64,000 bases of DNA from an uncultured Pseudomonadota bacterium. Its GTDB lineage: Bacteria; Pseudomonadota; Gammaproteobacteria; Burkholderiales; SG8-39. The DNA lies in NCBI GenBank assembly GCA_903921325.1, contig CAIXPL010000016.1, positions 372,001 to 436,000 on the forward strand, read 5' to 3'. Shown here piece by piece: positions 17,602 to 26,517 of the stretch. A program made the translations under genes and the position numbers. The notes beneath the pieces were generated by a model, which saw nothing but the letters and a program-made list of their open reading frames with translations, was not told the origin of the DNA and did not search any database. Numbering within the stretch: position 1 is the first letter of the stretch; every line of letters begins with the position of its first letter.

Positions 17602-18624
17602 TCATTCCGCCTCGATGCCGGCCGCTTTGACGATGCGGCCCCATTTCTCGGTTTCGCGGGCGACGTGCCGCGCCAGTTGATCGGGCGAACCGGGGAAGGG
17701 ATCGGCACCGATATTGCGCAGAAAGGTGCGCGCCCGGTCGGTGGTCATCACGGCGTTGCATAAATCCGCCAGGCGCGCCACGATCTCTGGTGGCGCATGC
17801 GCCGGCAAGAAGGCAGCAAACCAGCCATCGAGCTCGTAGTGGGCGACGCCCGCCTCGGCCATGGTCGGTAGATCGGGCGCCGCGGAGATGCGCTGCGCAT
17901 TGGTGACCGCGAGGGCCTTCACCTTGCCGGCGCGCGCCTGGGGGATCGCCAGCGTGGCATCGGCGAACATGAACTGAATCTGCCCGCCCAGCAAATCCGT
18001 CATGGCTGGCGGCACACCTTTGTAGGGGACGTTGATCGCATCGACGCCGGTGAGCGTGCGGTAGAGCTCGGCTGCCACTCGTCCCGTCGCATTTCCGCTG
18101 CCATAGGCCACACGACCCGGCCGTGCTTTCAGCCACGCAGTAAGTTCAGCCACAGATCCAACGGGCACCAGGGCAGGATTCACCACCAGCACGAAGCCGA
18201 GGGTCACCAATGTGGTGACCGGACTGAAATCGGCGACCGGGTCAAAGCCCAGATGCTTGAACAGGTGGATGTTGGCCGCGTGGGTTGAATTGGGCGTAAA
18301 CAACATCGTGTAGCCATCGGGCGCGGCGCGCGCAACCGCCTGGGCCGCCAGATTGCCCACCGCACCCGGTTTGTTCTCCAGAACAAACGGCTGCCCGGTT
18401 TTCTCGCGCAGTCCTTCGGCAAGAAAACGCGCGACACTGTCGATGCCTGAGCCGGCTGGATAGCCGAGCATCATGGTGACCGACCGAGTCGGCCAGCCGG
18501 TCGATTGCGCATGGGCTGTTCGTCCCGCGCTGCTCAGCATCCCGCTGAGCGCGGCGATCAGTACGATGAGCCTGATGCCAGGGCGCAAGTCGCCCCAATG
18601 CTTATTTCGCACGATAGTATCCAT
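17602..18624 (-). CDS. Bug/TctC-family periplasmic solute-binding protein (3)
   Basis: 340 aa with a signal peptide ([22 protein letters not shown]), then [19 protein letters not shown]. The family loop is altered: [16 protein letters not shown] instead of the usual GAGG. The segment [18 protein letters not shown] is conserved. The gene is divergent from a nitroreductase gene, with only 43 bases between proposed starts, so the two promoters overlap or lie within coding sequence. It converges on frmA with zero spacing. No transporter membrane subunits nearby. Confidence 0.92.
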   Translation of the reverse strand: MDTIVRNKHWGDLRPGIRLIVLIAALSGMLSSAGRTAHAQSTGWPTRSVTMMLGYPAGSGIDSVARFLAEGLREKTGQPFVLENKPGAVGNLAAQAVARAAPDGYTMLFTPNSTHAANIHLFKHLGFDPVADFSPVTTLVTLGFVLVVNPALVPVGSVAELTAWLKARPGRVAYGSGNATGRVAAELYRTLTGVDAINVPYKGVPPAMTDLLGGQIQFMFADATLAIPQARAGKVKALAVTNAQRISAAPDLPTMAEAGVAHYELDGWFAAFLPAHAPPEIVARLADLCNAVMTTDRARTFLRNIGADPFPGSPDQLARHVARETEKWGRIVKAAGIEAE

Positions 18625-18667
18625 GGCGAGGATTCTCGCACGGCTTAGTCAAAGGACTCACACCGCA

Positions 18668-19414
18668 ATGCTCGATCGCACGCACTTCATGGATTCAGAC
18701 CCGGCGCTCGGTGCCCTGTCATTTGCCGCCGACCGCCCGTCGGTCACACTGATCGATGCAATGCTGTCGCGTCGCAGTGTGCGTGCGTTCAGTGCCGAAC
18801 CGGTACCGCGCGAGACTGTCGAGGCGATACTCGCACTGGCAAGTCGCGCCCCCTCGGGGTCAAATATTCAGCCGTGGTTGGTGCGGGTGGTGGCCGGTGC
18901 GCCGCTCGCCTCGCTCAAGCGAGCGCTGCATGCGAGCGGCGCGGGGGCGGCAGCACTCAAACCACCCTATGAATACTATCCGGTGAAGTGGTTTGAACCG
19001 TATCAGTCGCGCCGTCGCGCACTGGGTTGGGATCTCTACGGACGCTTGGGCATCGGTAAGGGCGATCGCGAACGGATGGCCGAGCAACACGGTCGGAATT
19101 TTTTGTTTTTCGATGCACCGGTCGGCTTGATTTTCACCATTGATCGCGATCTGGAACTGGGATCGTGGCTCGATTACGGCATGTTCATCCAGAACGTGAT
19201 GTTGGCGGCACGTCACTTTGGTCTCGACACCTGTCCGCAGGCCGCGATTGTTTATCCGCATGAGACAGTGCGCCGTGAGCTGGCGATCCCGGACAAGGAG
19301 TCTTTGGTCTGCGGCATGGCGCTTGGACACGCGCTGGCAGAAGCGCCCGAGAATGGCTTGGTCACGCCGCGCGAGCCGGTGGCCGGATTCGCCCGCTTCG
19401 ATGGATTTGAATGA
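18668..19414 (+). CDS. Nitroreductase-family flavoenzyme
   Basis: About 248 aa from ATG 18668 ([10 protein letters not shown]); other in-frame ATGs at 18623 and 18689 are possible and the ribosome site is weak (AAAGGA). The FMN-binding N-terminal signature [37 protein letters not shown] is split over residues about 35-71. [24 protein letters not shown] forms the dimer/FMN-phosphate region. Family members reduce nitroaromatics, quinones or enones using NAD(P)H. It has no clear operon partner. Confidence 0.9.
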   Translation: MLDRTHFMDSDPALGALSFAADRPSVTLIDAMLSRRSVRAFSAEPVPRETVEAILALASRAPSGSNIQPWLVRVVAGAPLASLKRALHASGAGAAALKPPYEYYPVKWFEPYQSRRRALGWDLYGRLGIGKGDRERMAEQHGRNFLFFDAPVGLIFTIDRDLELGSWLDYGMFIQNVMLAARHFGLDTCPQAAIVYPHETVRRELAIPDKESLVCGMALGHALAEAPENGLVTPREPVAGFARFDGFE

Positions 19415-19455
19415 GGCGACCAGGCGCTTGAAAAGCGCCCGCGCTGGGTCGTTCC

Positions 19456-19499
19456 GGCGATCAGGCGATCAGGCGATCAGGCGATCAGGCGATCAGGCG
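19456..19499. repeat. 8-bp tandem repeat (GGCGATCA)n
   Basis: Five perfect head-to-tail copies of GGCGATCA (19456-19495) plus a four-base partial copy. The tract lies between two convergent genes and includes the stop codon (19485-19487, minus strand) and last codons of the Nudix-metallohydrolase gene. Because 8 is not a multiple of 3, copy-number change inside the coding part would alter the C-terminus. It could be a slippage-prone tract. Confidence 0.9.
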
Positions 19500-21185
19500 C
19501 CAGCGTGATTTGGTCTGAGTAACGCGACCTTCGCCTTGCAGTTTTCGCAAATGCGCAAGCAGGGTGTCCTGCCAGCGCGGTCTGACCGCGGCTGGCAAGT
19601 CGTGATAGGCAAGATCGAGCAGCGACTCCAGCTTGCCACTGTCAGACTCCCTCAATGCACGCAGCACGCGGTTCTCGCGCCCGATCCTGTCGGTCAGCGC
19701 ACGCTCATACATCTCGTTCGGGTGCGCCATTAGAAATCCATGCCCGGGTGCGATGTGGGCGGCGCGAAACTGCGCCAGCTGCGCAAACGAGTGCACCAGG
19801 TCAATCATTGCCTGGGCATCGGCTGGCGTACGCGCCGAGTGCGGCCCTTGCGCGATGTGATCACCGGTAAAGATCAGGGCACCCTGGGCGTAACTGAAGC
19901 ACAGGTGATTGGCTGCGTGCCCTGGGGTAGCAAGCACACCGATCTGCAAGCCGCCCAACACCAGGGTTTCGTCGCCGCTGAGCTCCTGATCAAAGGCCAG
20001 TGGCAGGTCGGGTAAGCCAGGCCGCGGTGCCGGTTTGCCAAGCAGTTGAGCCCCCGTGGCCGAGGCGAGCGCATACGCCGCGCCGGCGTGCGCGCGATGT
20101 GTATGCGTGCACAGAATCCAGCGGATGGCACCAGGAGCCTGTGCGATGATGGCAGCCAGATGCCCGGCATCATCAGGCCCCGGATCAATCACGATGATTC
20201 CGCTACGTTCATTGCCAAGCAGATAGGTGTTGACGCCCGCCACCGTACCGTCATGGACGGGGTGCACGCTGGGCGCTGTGATGCGTGCGAGTCCGGCTTG
20301 CAGAGGGACCAGCGCGCCGACCCGCAACTCGCAAGACACCTGACCGGTTTTGTCCGGATCAAGCAGGCTCACTTCCGCGTAGGGGTGATCGCCGGGGGCG
20401 AGCAGTACCGGGCCAGCATGTCCCATCGCGCTGATCGGTGTCATCGCAAGACGCGGTCGGTCCGCGCGCGCATAGGCAAGCACTTCGGCCACGGTGCCAA
20501 AGGCGGCGAGCTCTTCCAGCGTGCGACGGGTCGGAAACAGCATATGGAAATCACCGTGCCGGTGTTGCTCCAGTGCCTGCACCGGATTGATCCACACATG
20601 GTGGTCCAACTCGGCACCATCATGCGACGCCACTTGCTCGCTCGGCACAGCGGCGATGAAGAAACGGGCATCAAAGCGCCGCGGTCGTCCCGCCTGCGTG
20701 ATCCAGTGACTGAAATAAATAAGCCGGTCAAGGCTCAGGCTGAGCTGGTGACGCTCGATGATTTCAAGGAGCGTGGTCCGATGCGCAATGAGCGCGGCGC
20801 GGTCGTGGGCAAACCGGCTCGAATCGATCACCAGATGGCCGCTTGAATCCGTTGCGAACAGCAACCCCGATTCCTCAAAACATTCGCGGATCGCGGCAAT
20901 CCAGTAGCCGTTCGCACCCTCAGTGATGCCAAATTGGGCATTGGCCTCAATCGGATCGATGCCATGAGCGTGGCTGAGCCAGTGCTCAGATTGATCGGCC
21001 GGGTCGACCCGGCCTCCGGGGAACACATAGGCACCGCCAGCGAATGCGGAGGCTTCAACCCGTCGCATCATCAACAGTTCGAGGCCAGAATCGCCATCGC
21101 GCAGCAAGATGACGGTTGCGGCGGGTCGCGGGGGAGAGTTCGCTTGGGATGCTGTGCCGGCCAGGGCGGGTGTAGGGTCAGCCAT
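19485..21185 (-). CDS. Nudix hydrolase fused to metallo-beta-lactamase-fold hydrolase
   Basis: A 566-aa two-domain protein. The N-terminal half is a Nudix domain (PAATVILLRDG; FPGGRV; Nudix-box end RECFEESG at 100-107). The C-terminal half is a metallo-beta-lactamase fold: VNTYLLG, VIDPGPDD (333-340), the metal motif THTHRAH (360-366), ATPGHAANHLCF (419-430) and FTGDHI (439-444). The motif normally reads HxHxDH; here Asp is Ala365, so one metal site may be changed. A C-terminal helical region (LDLAYHDLPAAVRPRW) resembles the LACTB2-type tail. Fusions of this kind occur in betaproteobacteria; substrates are unknown, possibly CoA or nucleotide derivatives plus a thioester or phosphodiester. The 3' end runs into an 8-bp tandem repeat. 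Confidence 0.88.
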   Translation of the reverse strand: MADPTPALAGTASQANSPPRPAATVILLRDGDSGLELLMMRRVEASAFAGGAYVFPGGRVDPADQSEHWLSHAHGIDPIEANAQFGITEGANGYWIAAIRECFEESGLLFATDSSGHLVIDSSRFAHDRAALIAHRTTLLEIIERHQLSLSLDRLIYFSHWITQAGRPRRFDARFFIAAVPSEQVASHDGAELDHHVWINPVQALEQHRHGDFHMLFPTRRTLEELAAFGTVAEVLAYARADRPRLAMTPISAMGHAGPVLLAPGDHPYAEVSLLDPDKTGQVSCELRVGALVPLQAGLARITAPSVHPVHDGTVAGVNTYLLGNERSGIIVIDPGPDDAGHLAAIIAQAPGAIRWILCTHTHRAHAGAAYALASATGAQLLGKPAPRPGLPDLPLAFDQELSGDETLVLGGLQIGVLATPGHAANHLCFSYAQGALIFTGDHIAQGPHSARTPADAQAMIDLVHSFAQLAQFRAAHIAPGHGFLMAHPNEMYERALTDRIGRENRVLRALRESDSGKLESLLDLAYHDLPAAVRPRWQDTLLAHLRKLQGEGRVTQTKSRWRLIA

Positions 21186-21273
21186 GGCGTCATTCTAACC
21201 TGCCAGTGGTGCAGCCCAGCCGGGCAGGGCACAATCGCGCGCTTGGCGAACCTATCGTGAACGAGATCGGGCA

Positions 21274-21831
21274 ATGGACCTCAACATCCTTGGCATCAAT
21301 GGCAGTCTGCGCAAGCACTCATACAATCGCATGGCGCTGCAAGCGGCACGTGAGCTGATGCCCCCGGGTATGAGTTTGCACATCACCCACTATGAGGACG
21401 TACCGCTATTCAATCAGGATGATCAGGAACAGGGCTTCCCTGTTGCCGTGGTTCGGCTCGCGGGTGAAATTGCCCGCGCCGACGGTGTGCTCATTGCCAG
21501 CCCGGACTACAACCACTCCGTGGCCGGCGTGCTCAAGAACGCGATCGATTGGGTCTCACGGATTGAGCCGCAACCCTTTGTCGGCAAACCAGTGGCCATG
21601 CTCTCGGCCACCATGGGGCCGGTGGGCGGCGCGCGCAATCAATACGAACTGCGCAAAATCATCGCGAGCATCGAGGGGCTGTGTCTGGTCAAGCCCGAGG
21701 TGTTCATCGGGCGTGCCGACACCAAGTTTGATTCAAACGGGCATCTGGCCGATGAACCGACGCGGCGCATTCTTGGCCTGCAGATGCACGCGTTCCAGCA
21801 ATGGATTCTGCGCCTGCGGCCTGCCGGTTAG
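21274..21831 (+). CDS. NADPH-dependent FMN reductase family protein
   Basis: A 185-aa flavodoxin-like oxidoreductase. ILGINGSLRKHSYNRMAL binds the FMN phosphate. SPDYNHSVAGVLKNAIDW is the hallmark segment of the NADPH-dependent FMN/quinone/chromate reductases (ChrR, YieF, azoreductase-like). The enzyme may reduce quinones, azo dyes or flavin. The 3' end overlaps the convergent LivK-type gene by four bases (TTAG holds both stops). There is no co-directional partner within 1 kb. Confidence 0.9.
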   Translation: MDLNILGINGSLRKHSYNRMALQAARELMPPGMSLHITHYEDVPLFNQDDQEQGFPVAVVRLAGEIARADGVLIASPDYNHSVAGVLKNAIDWVSRIEPQPFVGKPVAMLSATMGPVGGARNQYELRKIIASIEGLCLVKPEVFIGRADTKFDSNGHLADEPTRRILGLQMHAFQQWILRLRPAG

Positions 21832-23075
21832 CGGCTGAACGGTGTTTGCAACGTGCCCGACTTGAATTCAGGCGGGTAGAGAATGACCTGCTTGCCCGCC
21901 TGCTTGAACTGATCCAGATCGTTGCCTTGTATGCCCTGGTACTGGACATAGATCAGCCGTGACTTTTCCCACTCGCCATCGGGGCCGAATTTGATCGTGC
22001 CTACCACCGTGTCATGGGGATTGGCCTTGATGGCGGCGGCGATCTTGTCCTGATCGAGCGAGCCGGCCGCCGTGATCGCCTGACCAAGCACTTGCATTTC
22101 GGCATAGGCATAGGGTGGGCCGTAGATGCCGACCGGATCGGCGCCTTCCTTGGCCGCGCGCACGCGGTAGCGGGTGAGCAGGTCATCGATCCCCGCGAAT
22201 TTCATGGTGGGCTCGGGAACATACACATCGTATGACACCACGCCGTTCAACAAGCTGCCCAACTGGCCCTTGAGCGCACCGAATTGGACGCCAATCATGC
22301 CGCCGCCAAACAGGCGTGTCTTCAACTTGATCTCATTGGCAGCCCGGATCAGGCCGGATGAATCCCCTGGGTACGAGGCCACGAAGATGAAATCGGGGTT
22401 GGTAGCCTGAATCGCGCGCAGGACCGGGGCGTAGTCAGTGGTGTTGGGCGGGTAGCTCTTGTCATAGACCACCTTCAAGCCCAGGCGCTTGACATGCTCG
22501 CGCGCGCCGTCCAGGGCCACCTGCGAGAATTCAGCGTCCGCTCCGGCCAGCGCCACGGTGGTCGGTTTCGGATTCATCGCCATGGCGATATCAAAGTAGC
22601 CGCGCGACAGTTCGATACGCGAGTTCGGGCCACTCGGGATGATCGAGAAAAAGCGATCGTATTTGAATTTCTCGTTGATGCCGGTGACAAACGTGGTCAT
22701 GAACACTTTGTCATGCTGCATGACCACCGGCATCGCCGGGGCGGCCATGTTCGTGCCGTAGCCGGACATCACGACATCAACCTTGTCCACATCGAGCAGC
22801 TTGGCGTAGAGGCCTGGCACATTGGAGGCCTGACTCTGATCGTCATAGCTCACCAGTTCCACCTTGCGTCCGAGCAAGCCGCCTTTGGCGTTTTGGTCCT
22901 CTACCCACATCTGCATGGCGATCAGCAGCGCCTTGCCATTGCCCGCCAGAGGCCCGGTCTGGCTCATGGCGAGACCGAATCGGATAGGGGCGGGTTGAGC
23001 CATCGCAACTGAGGCGGCGGCAAGGCCGGTCGCCAGGGCAAGCAGGGTGCGCAGGGTGCGCAGGGCACATTTCAT
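21828..23075 (-). CDS. ABC-type branched-chain amino acid-like substrate-binding protein (2)
   Basis: About 415 aa. The frame stays open upstream through the neighbouring gene, but the real start is the ATG ending at 23075 (MKCALRTLRTLL), preceded by GGAG (ATTGACATC spacer). The signal peptide is LLALATGLAAASVAMAQ; the first lobe opens with IRFGLAMSQTGPLAGNGKALLIAM. The DNA for the signal peptide has a small repeat (GCAGGGTGCG) that encodes RTLRTL. It is divergent from a Bug-type gene across 120 bases. No permease or ATPase genes accompany it. Confidence 0.9.
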   Translation of the reverse strand: MKCALRTLRTLLALATGLAAASVAMAQPAPIRFGLAMSQTGPLAGNGKALLIAMQMWVEDQNAKGGLLGRKVELVSYDDQSQASNVPGLYAKLLDVDKVDVVMSGYGTNMAAPAMPVVMQHDKVFMTTFVTGINEKFKYDRFFSIIPSGPNSRIELSRGYFDIAMAMNPKPTTVALAGADAEFSQVALDGAREHVKRLGLKVVYDKSYPPNTTDYAPVLRAIQATNPDFIFVASYPGDSSGLIRAANEIKLKTRLFGGGMIGVQFGALKGQLGSLLNGVVSYDVYVPEPTMKFAGIDDLLTRYRVRAAKEGADPVGIYGPPYAYAEMQVLGQAITAAGSLDQDKIAAAIKANPHDTVVGTIKFGPDGEWEKSRLIYVQYQGIQGNDLDQFKQAGKQVILYPPEFKSGTLQTPFSR

Positions 23076-23106
23076 GATGTCAATCTCCACTCCGATTTCA
23101 AGTTCG

Positions 23107-23147
23107 ATCATAGCAAACCGCGGCTGGTCGTCTCTCTGAAATATACT
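23107..23147. promoter_or_regulatory. Possible divergent minus-10 elements
   Basis: The 120-base divergent gap holds TATACT at 23142-23147 on the plus strand (towards the Bug gene) and TATGAT on the minus strand (23112-23107, towards the LivK-type gene). Neither has a convincing minus-35 at the proper distance, so these are weak candidates only. Confidence 0.25.
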
Positions 23148-23195
23148 GTCGCATCGGCAGCCCGTTGATGGGCACGCGTTGAGGGTATCGGTCTG

Positions 23196-24170
23196 ATGGC
23201 GAAGTCTGTGCGCATGTGGTTTGTGGCGATGACCCTGGCACTGTTGCCGATCACCGGGTGGGCGCAGGGCAGCTATCCGCAGAAGCCGGTGCGCGTCATC
23301 GTCGCCGCCGCGCCGGGCGGCGGCACCGATGTGGTCGGGCGCCTGATTGCCCAGCGTCTCTCTGAGCGTCTGGCGCAGCCTTTTGTGATCGAGAACCGCG
23401 GCGGTGCAGGCGGCAGTGTCGCCGCCGAGCTGGTGGCCCATGCGGCGCCCGATGGTTACACCTTGCTGATGACCAATGATCAGATCACCGTGCAGGCCAG
23501 TTTTGTTGGCAAGGTGACCTACGATGTGCTGCGCGATTTCACCCCGATCGGCATCGTGGGACGCACAGCTATCGTGCTGGGGGTGAATCCGGCCCGGGTG
23601 GCGGCCAATTCGGTGCAGGAACTGGTGTCTCTGGTGCATGCCAACCCGGGACGCTATGCCTTTTCGTCCTGTGGCAACGGCACCCCGCTGCATCTGGCTG
23701 GTGAACTGCTTAACCTGAACGCGAGCATTGACCTTGCCCACGTCGGTTATCGTGGTTGCTCGCCAGCGCTGATTGACGCGGTGTCGGGACAGGTGCCGAT
23801 ATTTTTCAACATGCTGGGCAATGCGATCCCCTATGAGCGCAGCGGCAAGCTGCGCCTGCTCGCGGTGGCCACCTCGCAGCGCTTGAGCGGAGCCCCATTG
23901 CTACCCACGGTGGCCGAGGCTGGGTTTGGCGATTTTGAGGCATTTCCCTGGTACGGCCTGCTCGGGCCGAGCGCTCTGCCGCGCGACATTGTCATGCGCT
24001 TGAATGGCGAGTTGCAGGCGGCAGTGGCGAACGCGGACTTTGCCGAGCGTTTGCGCAATGTGTACTTTGAGCCAATCAGCCTGACGCCCGAAGAATTGGC
24101 GATGACCATGCGCAGCGACCTGGCGCGCTGGGGGCGCGTCGTGCGCGATGCCCATGTGAAACCGGAATGA
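23196..24170 (+). CDS. Bug/TctC-family periplasmic solute-binding protein (4)
   Basis: 324 aa; signal peptide FVAMTLALLPITGWAQG, then YPQKPVRVIVAAAPGGGTD, the loop GGAGGSVAAELVA and PTVAEAGFGDFEAF, all family hallmarks. The usual PYKG motif reads HVGYRGCSPALIDAVSGQ, with a Cys, so the ligand contact may differ. It precedes the first luciferase-like monooxygenase gene by 134 bases in the same direction and probably supplies the substrate of that operon. Confidence 0.93.
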   Translation: MAKSVRMWFVAMTLALLPITGWAQGSYPQKPVRVIVAAAPGGGTDVVGRLIAQRLSERLAQPFVIENRGGAGGSVAAELVAHAAPDGYTLLMTNDQITVQASFVGKVTYDVLRDFTPIGIVGRTAIVLGVNPARVAANSVQELVSLVHANPGRYAFSSCGNGTPLHLAGELLNLNASIDLAHVGYRGCSPALIDAVSGQVPIFFNMLGNAIPYERSGKLRLLAVATSQRLSGAPLLPTVAEAGFGDFEAFPWYGLLGPSALPRDIVMRLNGELQAAVANADFAERLRNVYFEPISLTPEELAMTMRSDLARWGRVVRDAHVKPE

Positions 24171-24303
24171 CGCGGTGAACTGCCAATGATCCGATGCAAT
24201 GCCACTTTCAGCGAAGCCAACGGGCAACAGCCTTTGCTGAGGTCCCTGCCGAGCGACATTGGTGGGCGCCTGCCTGAGCTGAGATCCTTCCCCTGAGGTC
24301 CCT

Positions 24304-25488
24304 ATGAACATCATGATGTTCCATCTCATGCCCTATGCGGATCTGGACCTGGTCGAGGCAGATCAGTATCCGGCGTCCTGGGCCACCCTGCCCAATTACC
24401 TCTACGACCCGGAAAAGGGTCATAAGCTGTACAACCGCTACCTCGATGAGCTTACGTACGCGGAGACGCTTGGATTTGACGGGGTGTGTGTGAACGAGCA
24501 CCACCAGACGGCCTACGGCATCATGCCCTCGCCGGTGGTCATGGCGGCGGCGCTGTCGCAGCGCATCAAGCACGCGAAGATCGCCATCCTCGGCAACGCC
24601 TTGCCGCTACGCGACCATCCGCTCACCCTGGCCGAAGAACACTCGATGATCGACAACATCACCGGTGGACGCCTGATTTCGGGGTTCGTGCGCGGTATCG
24701 GTGCCGAATATCACAGCTTTGGTGCCAATCCGACCACATCGCTCGAGCGCTTCCGCGAGGCCCACGATTTGATCATCCGCGCGTGGACACAGCCCGGGCC
24801 GTTTGAGTTCCACAGCAAGTACTACCATTTCGAGTATGTGAATGTCTGGCCACGTCCTTATCAACGGCCGCATCCACCGATCTGGATCCCCTCCCAGGGC
24901 AGTCGCGAGACGGTTGAATTCGCCTCGCACCCAACGCGCAAGTACACCTATTTGCAAACGTTCAGCCCGATCGTATCGGTGGCGAAGAATCTCAAGCTGT
25001 ACAAGCAACTGGCGCACGAGCAGGGCTATAGCGCAGCGGCGAGTCAACTGGGCTGGGCCACGCCGGTCTATGTTGGCGAGACCGATGAATCGGCCTTTGC
25101 CCAGTGCAGCGAGCATTACGAGAATTTTCGTAATCACTTCCTTGGGAAAATGCCCCTTGAGATGCTGATGCCACCGGGCTACACCTCGCGAGAGTCAGCC
25201 AAGGCGATCGTTGCTGCCAAGTCGGCTGCGCACGAAAAGGTTGATACCCGTCGCGCCCATCAACTGGGCATGATGACCTGCGGCAGCATTGCCACGGTCA
25301 CCGAGCGTCTGGTGGGTTATATGCGCGAGATCGGGTTTGGCAATCTGCTCACCATGATGCAGTTCGGCACACTGCCTGCCGAGCTGACCCGGCGCAGCAT
25401 GGAACGGTTTGCCGAAGGTGTCATGCCTGCCTTACGCAAGGCAGCACGGGAAATGCAAGAAGACTCAGCAAGGGAATGTCATGTCTGA
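24304..25488 (+). CDS. Luciferase-like flavin-dependent monooxygenase (1)
   Basis: A 394-aa bacterial-luciferase-family (LLM) oxidoreductase with a TIM-barrel fold using reduced FMN or F420. Typical segments are YAETLGFDGVCVNEHHQTAYG, AILGNALPLRDHPLTLAEEHSMIDNITGGRL (split here for length) and the late GFGNLLTMMQFG. Such enzymes oxidise aldehydes, sulfonates, ketones, polyaromatics or N-heterocycles. Its stop overlaps the hydrolase start by 8 bases. An 11-bp direct repeat CTGAGGTCCCT lies at 24237-24247 and 24293-24303 just before the start. It is paired with a second LLM gene (26518) and a hydrolase, so two successive oxygenations may occur. A flavin reductase is not in the operon; the FMN reductase at 21274 is the closest. 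Confidence 0.9.
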   Translation: MNIMMFHLMPYADLDLVEADQYPASWATLPNYLYDPEKGHKLYNRYLDELTYAETLGFDGVCVNEHHQTAYGIMPSPVVMAAALSQRIKHAKIAILGNALPLRDHPLTLAEEHSMIDNITGGRLISGFVRGIGAEYHSFGANPTTSLERFREAHDLIIRAWTQPGPFEFHSKYYHFEYVNVWPRPYQRPHPPIWIPSQGSRETVEFASHPTRKYTYLQTFSPIVSVAKNLKLYKQLAHEQGYSAAASQLGWATPVYVGETDESAFAQCSEHYENFRNHFLGKMPLEMLMPPGYTSRESAKAIVAAKSAAHEKVDTRRAHQLGMMTCGSIATVTERLVGYMREIGFGNLLTMMQFGTLPAELTRRSMERFAEGVMPALRKAAREMQEDSARECHV

Positions 25489-26266
25489 AAGTGTAGTGAA
25501 TGGCAGCTATAAGCTGGGTGAGGTGAGCATTGATCTGACGGTGCGCGGCAGTGGTCCGGCGCTATTGTTCCTGCATCCGGAAATTGGTATTGAAACCGAT
25601 GCGCCGCTGATCGATGCCCTGGCGCGTGAATGGCAAGTGCATGTGCCCGCTCATCCAGGCTTCGGTGGTAGTGAGTTGCCGCGCTGGATGAGCGAGGTTG
25701 ACGACCTCGCCTACTTTTATCTGGATTATCTGGCCGCGCAGAATATTGAGCGAGCAGTGGTGGTCGGTTCATCGTTTGGTGGCTGGATTGCGGCCGAGAT
25801 GGCGATTCGTTCGTGCGAACGGATTTCTCACCTCGTCCTGGCCGGTGCTGCAGGCATCAAAGTGGCCGATCGAGAACATCGTGACTTTGTCGATATGTTC
25901 ACCGTGTCGATGGCCGAATTGAACGCGCTCAGCTATGAAGACCCAATGCTCGCCCGGCGCGATATCAGAGAGCTGGATGAGGCCGCGCTCACGCAGTTGC
26001 ACAGAAATCGTGAAGCGACCGGCCTGTTCGCGTGGTCGCCCTACATGCATCACCCGAAGTTGCGTCAGCGTCTGCACCGCATCGTCGCGCCCACGCTGGT
26101 GCTGTGGGGCAGCAATGATCGCATTGTCTCGGCTGATTATGGGCGCGCATGGTGCGCAGGCATCCCGGGTGCGCAGTTCGATCAGATTGCAAACAGTGGT
26201 CACTATCCGCACATCGAGCAGCCCGCGTCGTTTGCCGCGCGTGTCACCGCATTTGCCAAGGCCTGA
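25481..26266 (+). CDS. Alpha/beta hydrolase between two LLM monooxygenases
   Basis: 261 aa from ATG 25481 (MSESVVNGSY), which overlaps the previous stop (ATGTCTGA). It has the oxyanion region LLFLHPEIG, nucleophile elbow GSSFGG with Ser98, acid GSNDRI with Asp213 and GHYPHIE with His241, the full Ser-Asp-His triad. C-C bond or ester hydrolases of this size (meta-cleavage product hydrolase-like) commonly process the products of monooxygenases. Translational coupling to the LLM gene suggests the two act in sequence. Confidence 0.9.
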   Translation: MSESVVNGSYKLGEVSIDLTVRGSGPALLFLHPEIGIETDAPLIDALAREWQVHVPAHPGFGGSELPRWMSEVDDLAYFYLDYLAAQNIERAVVVGSSFGGWIAAEMAIRSCERISHLVLAGAAGIKVADREHRDFVDMFTVSMAELNALSYEDPMLARRDIRELDEAALTQLHRNREATGLFAWSPYMHHPKLRQRLHRIVAPTLVLWGSNDRIVSADYGRAWCAGIPGAQFDQIANSGHYPHIEQPASFAARVTAFAKA

Positions 26267-26271
26267 GCCAA

Positions 26272-26496
26272 TTCAGGCGATGGCTCACTCAAAGTTTGGA
26301 TTCGTAGTCAGCTTTGTCCACAAAACACACAGCCTGAACTGCTTCAGGCGATCGTTCACTCAACGTCTGGATTCGTGGACAGCTTTGTCCACAAAACACA
26401 CAGCCTGAACTGCTTCAGGCGATCGTTCACTCAACGTCTGGATTCGTGGACAGCTTTGTCCACAAAACATACAGCCTGAACTGCTTCAGGCGATCG
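26272..26496. repeat. 71-bp tandem repeat, three copies, two hairpins per unit
   Basis: Three head-to-tail copies of a 71-bp unit (26272-26342, 26343-26413, 26414-26484) followed by the first 12 bases of a fourth. Copies 2 and 3 differ at one position; copy 1 has several changes. Each full unit holds two inverted repeats: GTGGACA-GCTT-TGTCCAC and GCCTGAA-CTGC-TTCAGGC (7-bp stems, 4-base loops). In copy 1 the first hairpin is imperfect. The array fills the gap between the hydrolase gene and the second LLM gene. It is neither a CRISPR (no spacers) nor a simple terminator, lacking a T-tract. Confidence 0.95.
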
Positions 26497-26517
26497 CTAT
26501 ACCCAGGGAGTCGATGT

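Noticed and set aside
20046-20846. Open plus-strand frame of 266 codons opposite the Nudix-metallohydrolase gene
   Set aside because: Composition is Arg/His/Gln-rich as expected for an antisense shadow; no ribosome site.
23040-23070. Repeat GCAGGGTGCG as a regulatory element
   Set aside because: It lies in the signal-peptide coding sequence and simply encodes RTLRTL-type residues.
23076-23741. N-terminal extension of the LivK-type protein (2) upstream of 23075
   Set aside because: The extension is the antisense of the adjacent Bug gene, and a clear signal peptide plus ribosome site mark the start at 23075.
26272-26496. CRISPR array
   Set aside because: Repeats are contiguous, with no unique spacers between them and no cas genes nearby.
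26446-26517. Upstream start of the second LLM protein inside the 71-bp repeat
   Set aside because: The added residues are encoded by repeat sequence and are not conserved; GGGAG precedes ATG 26518.
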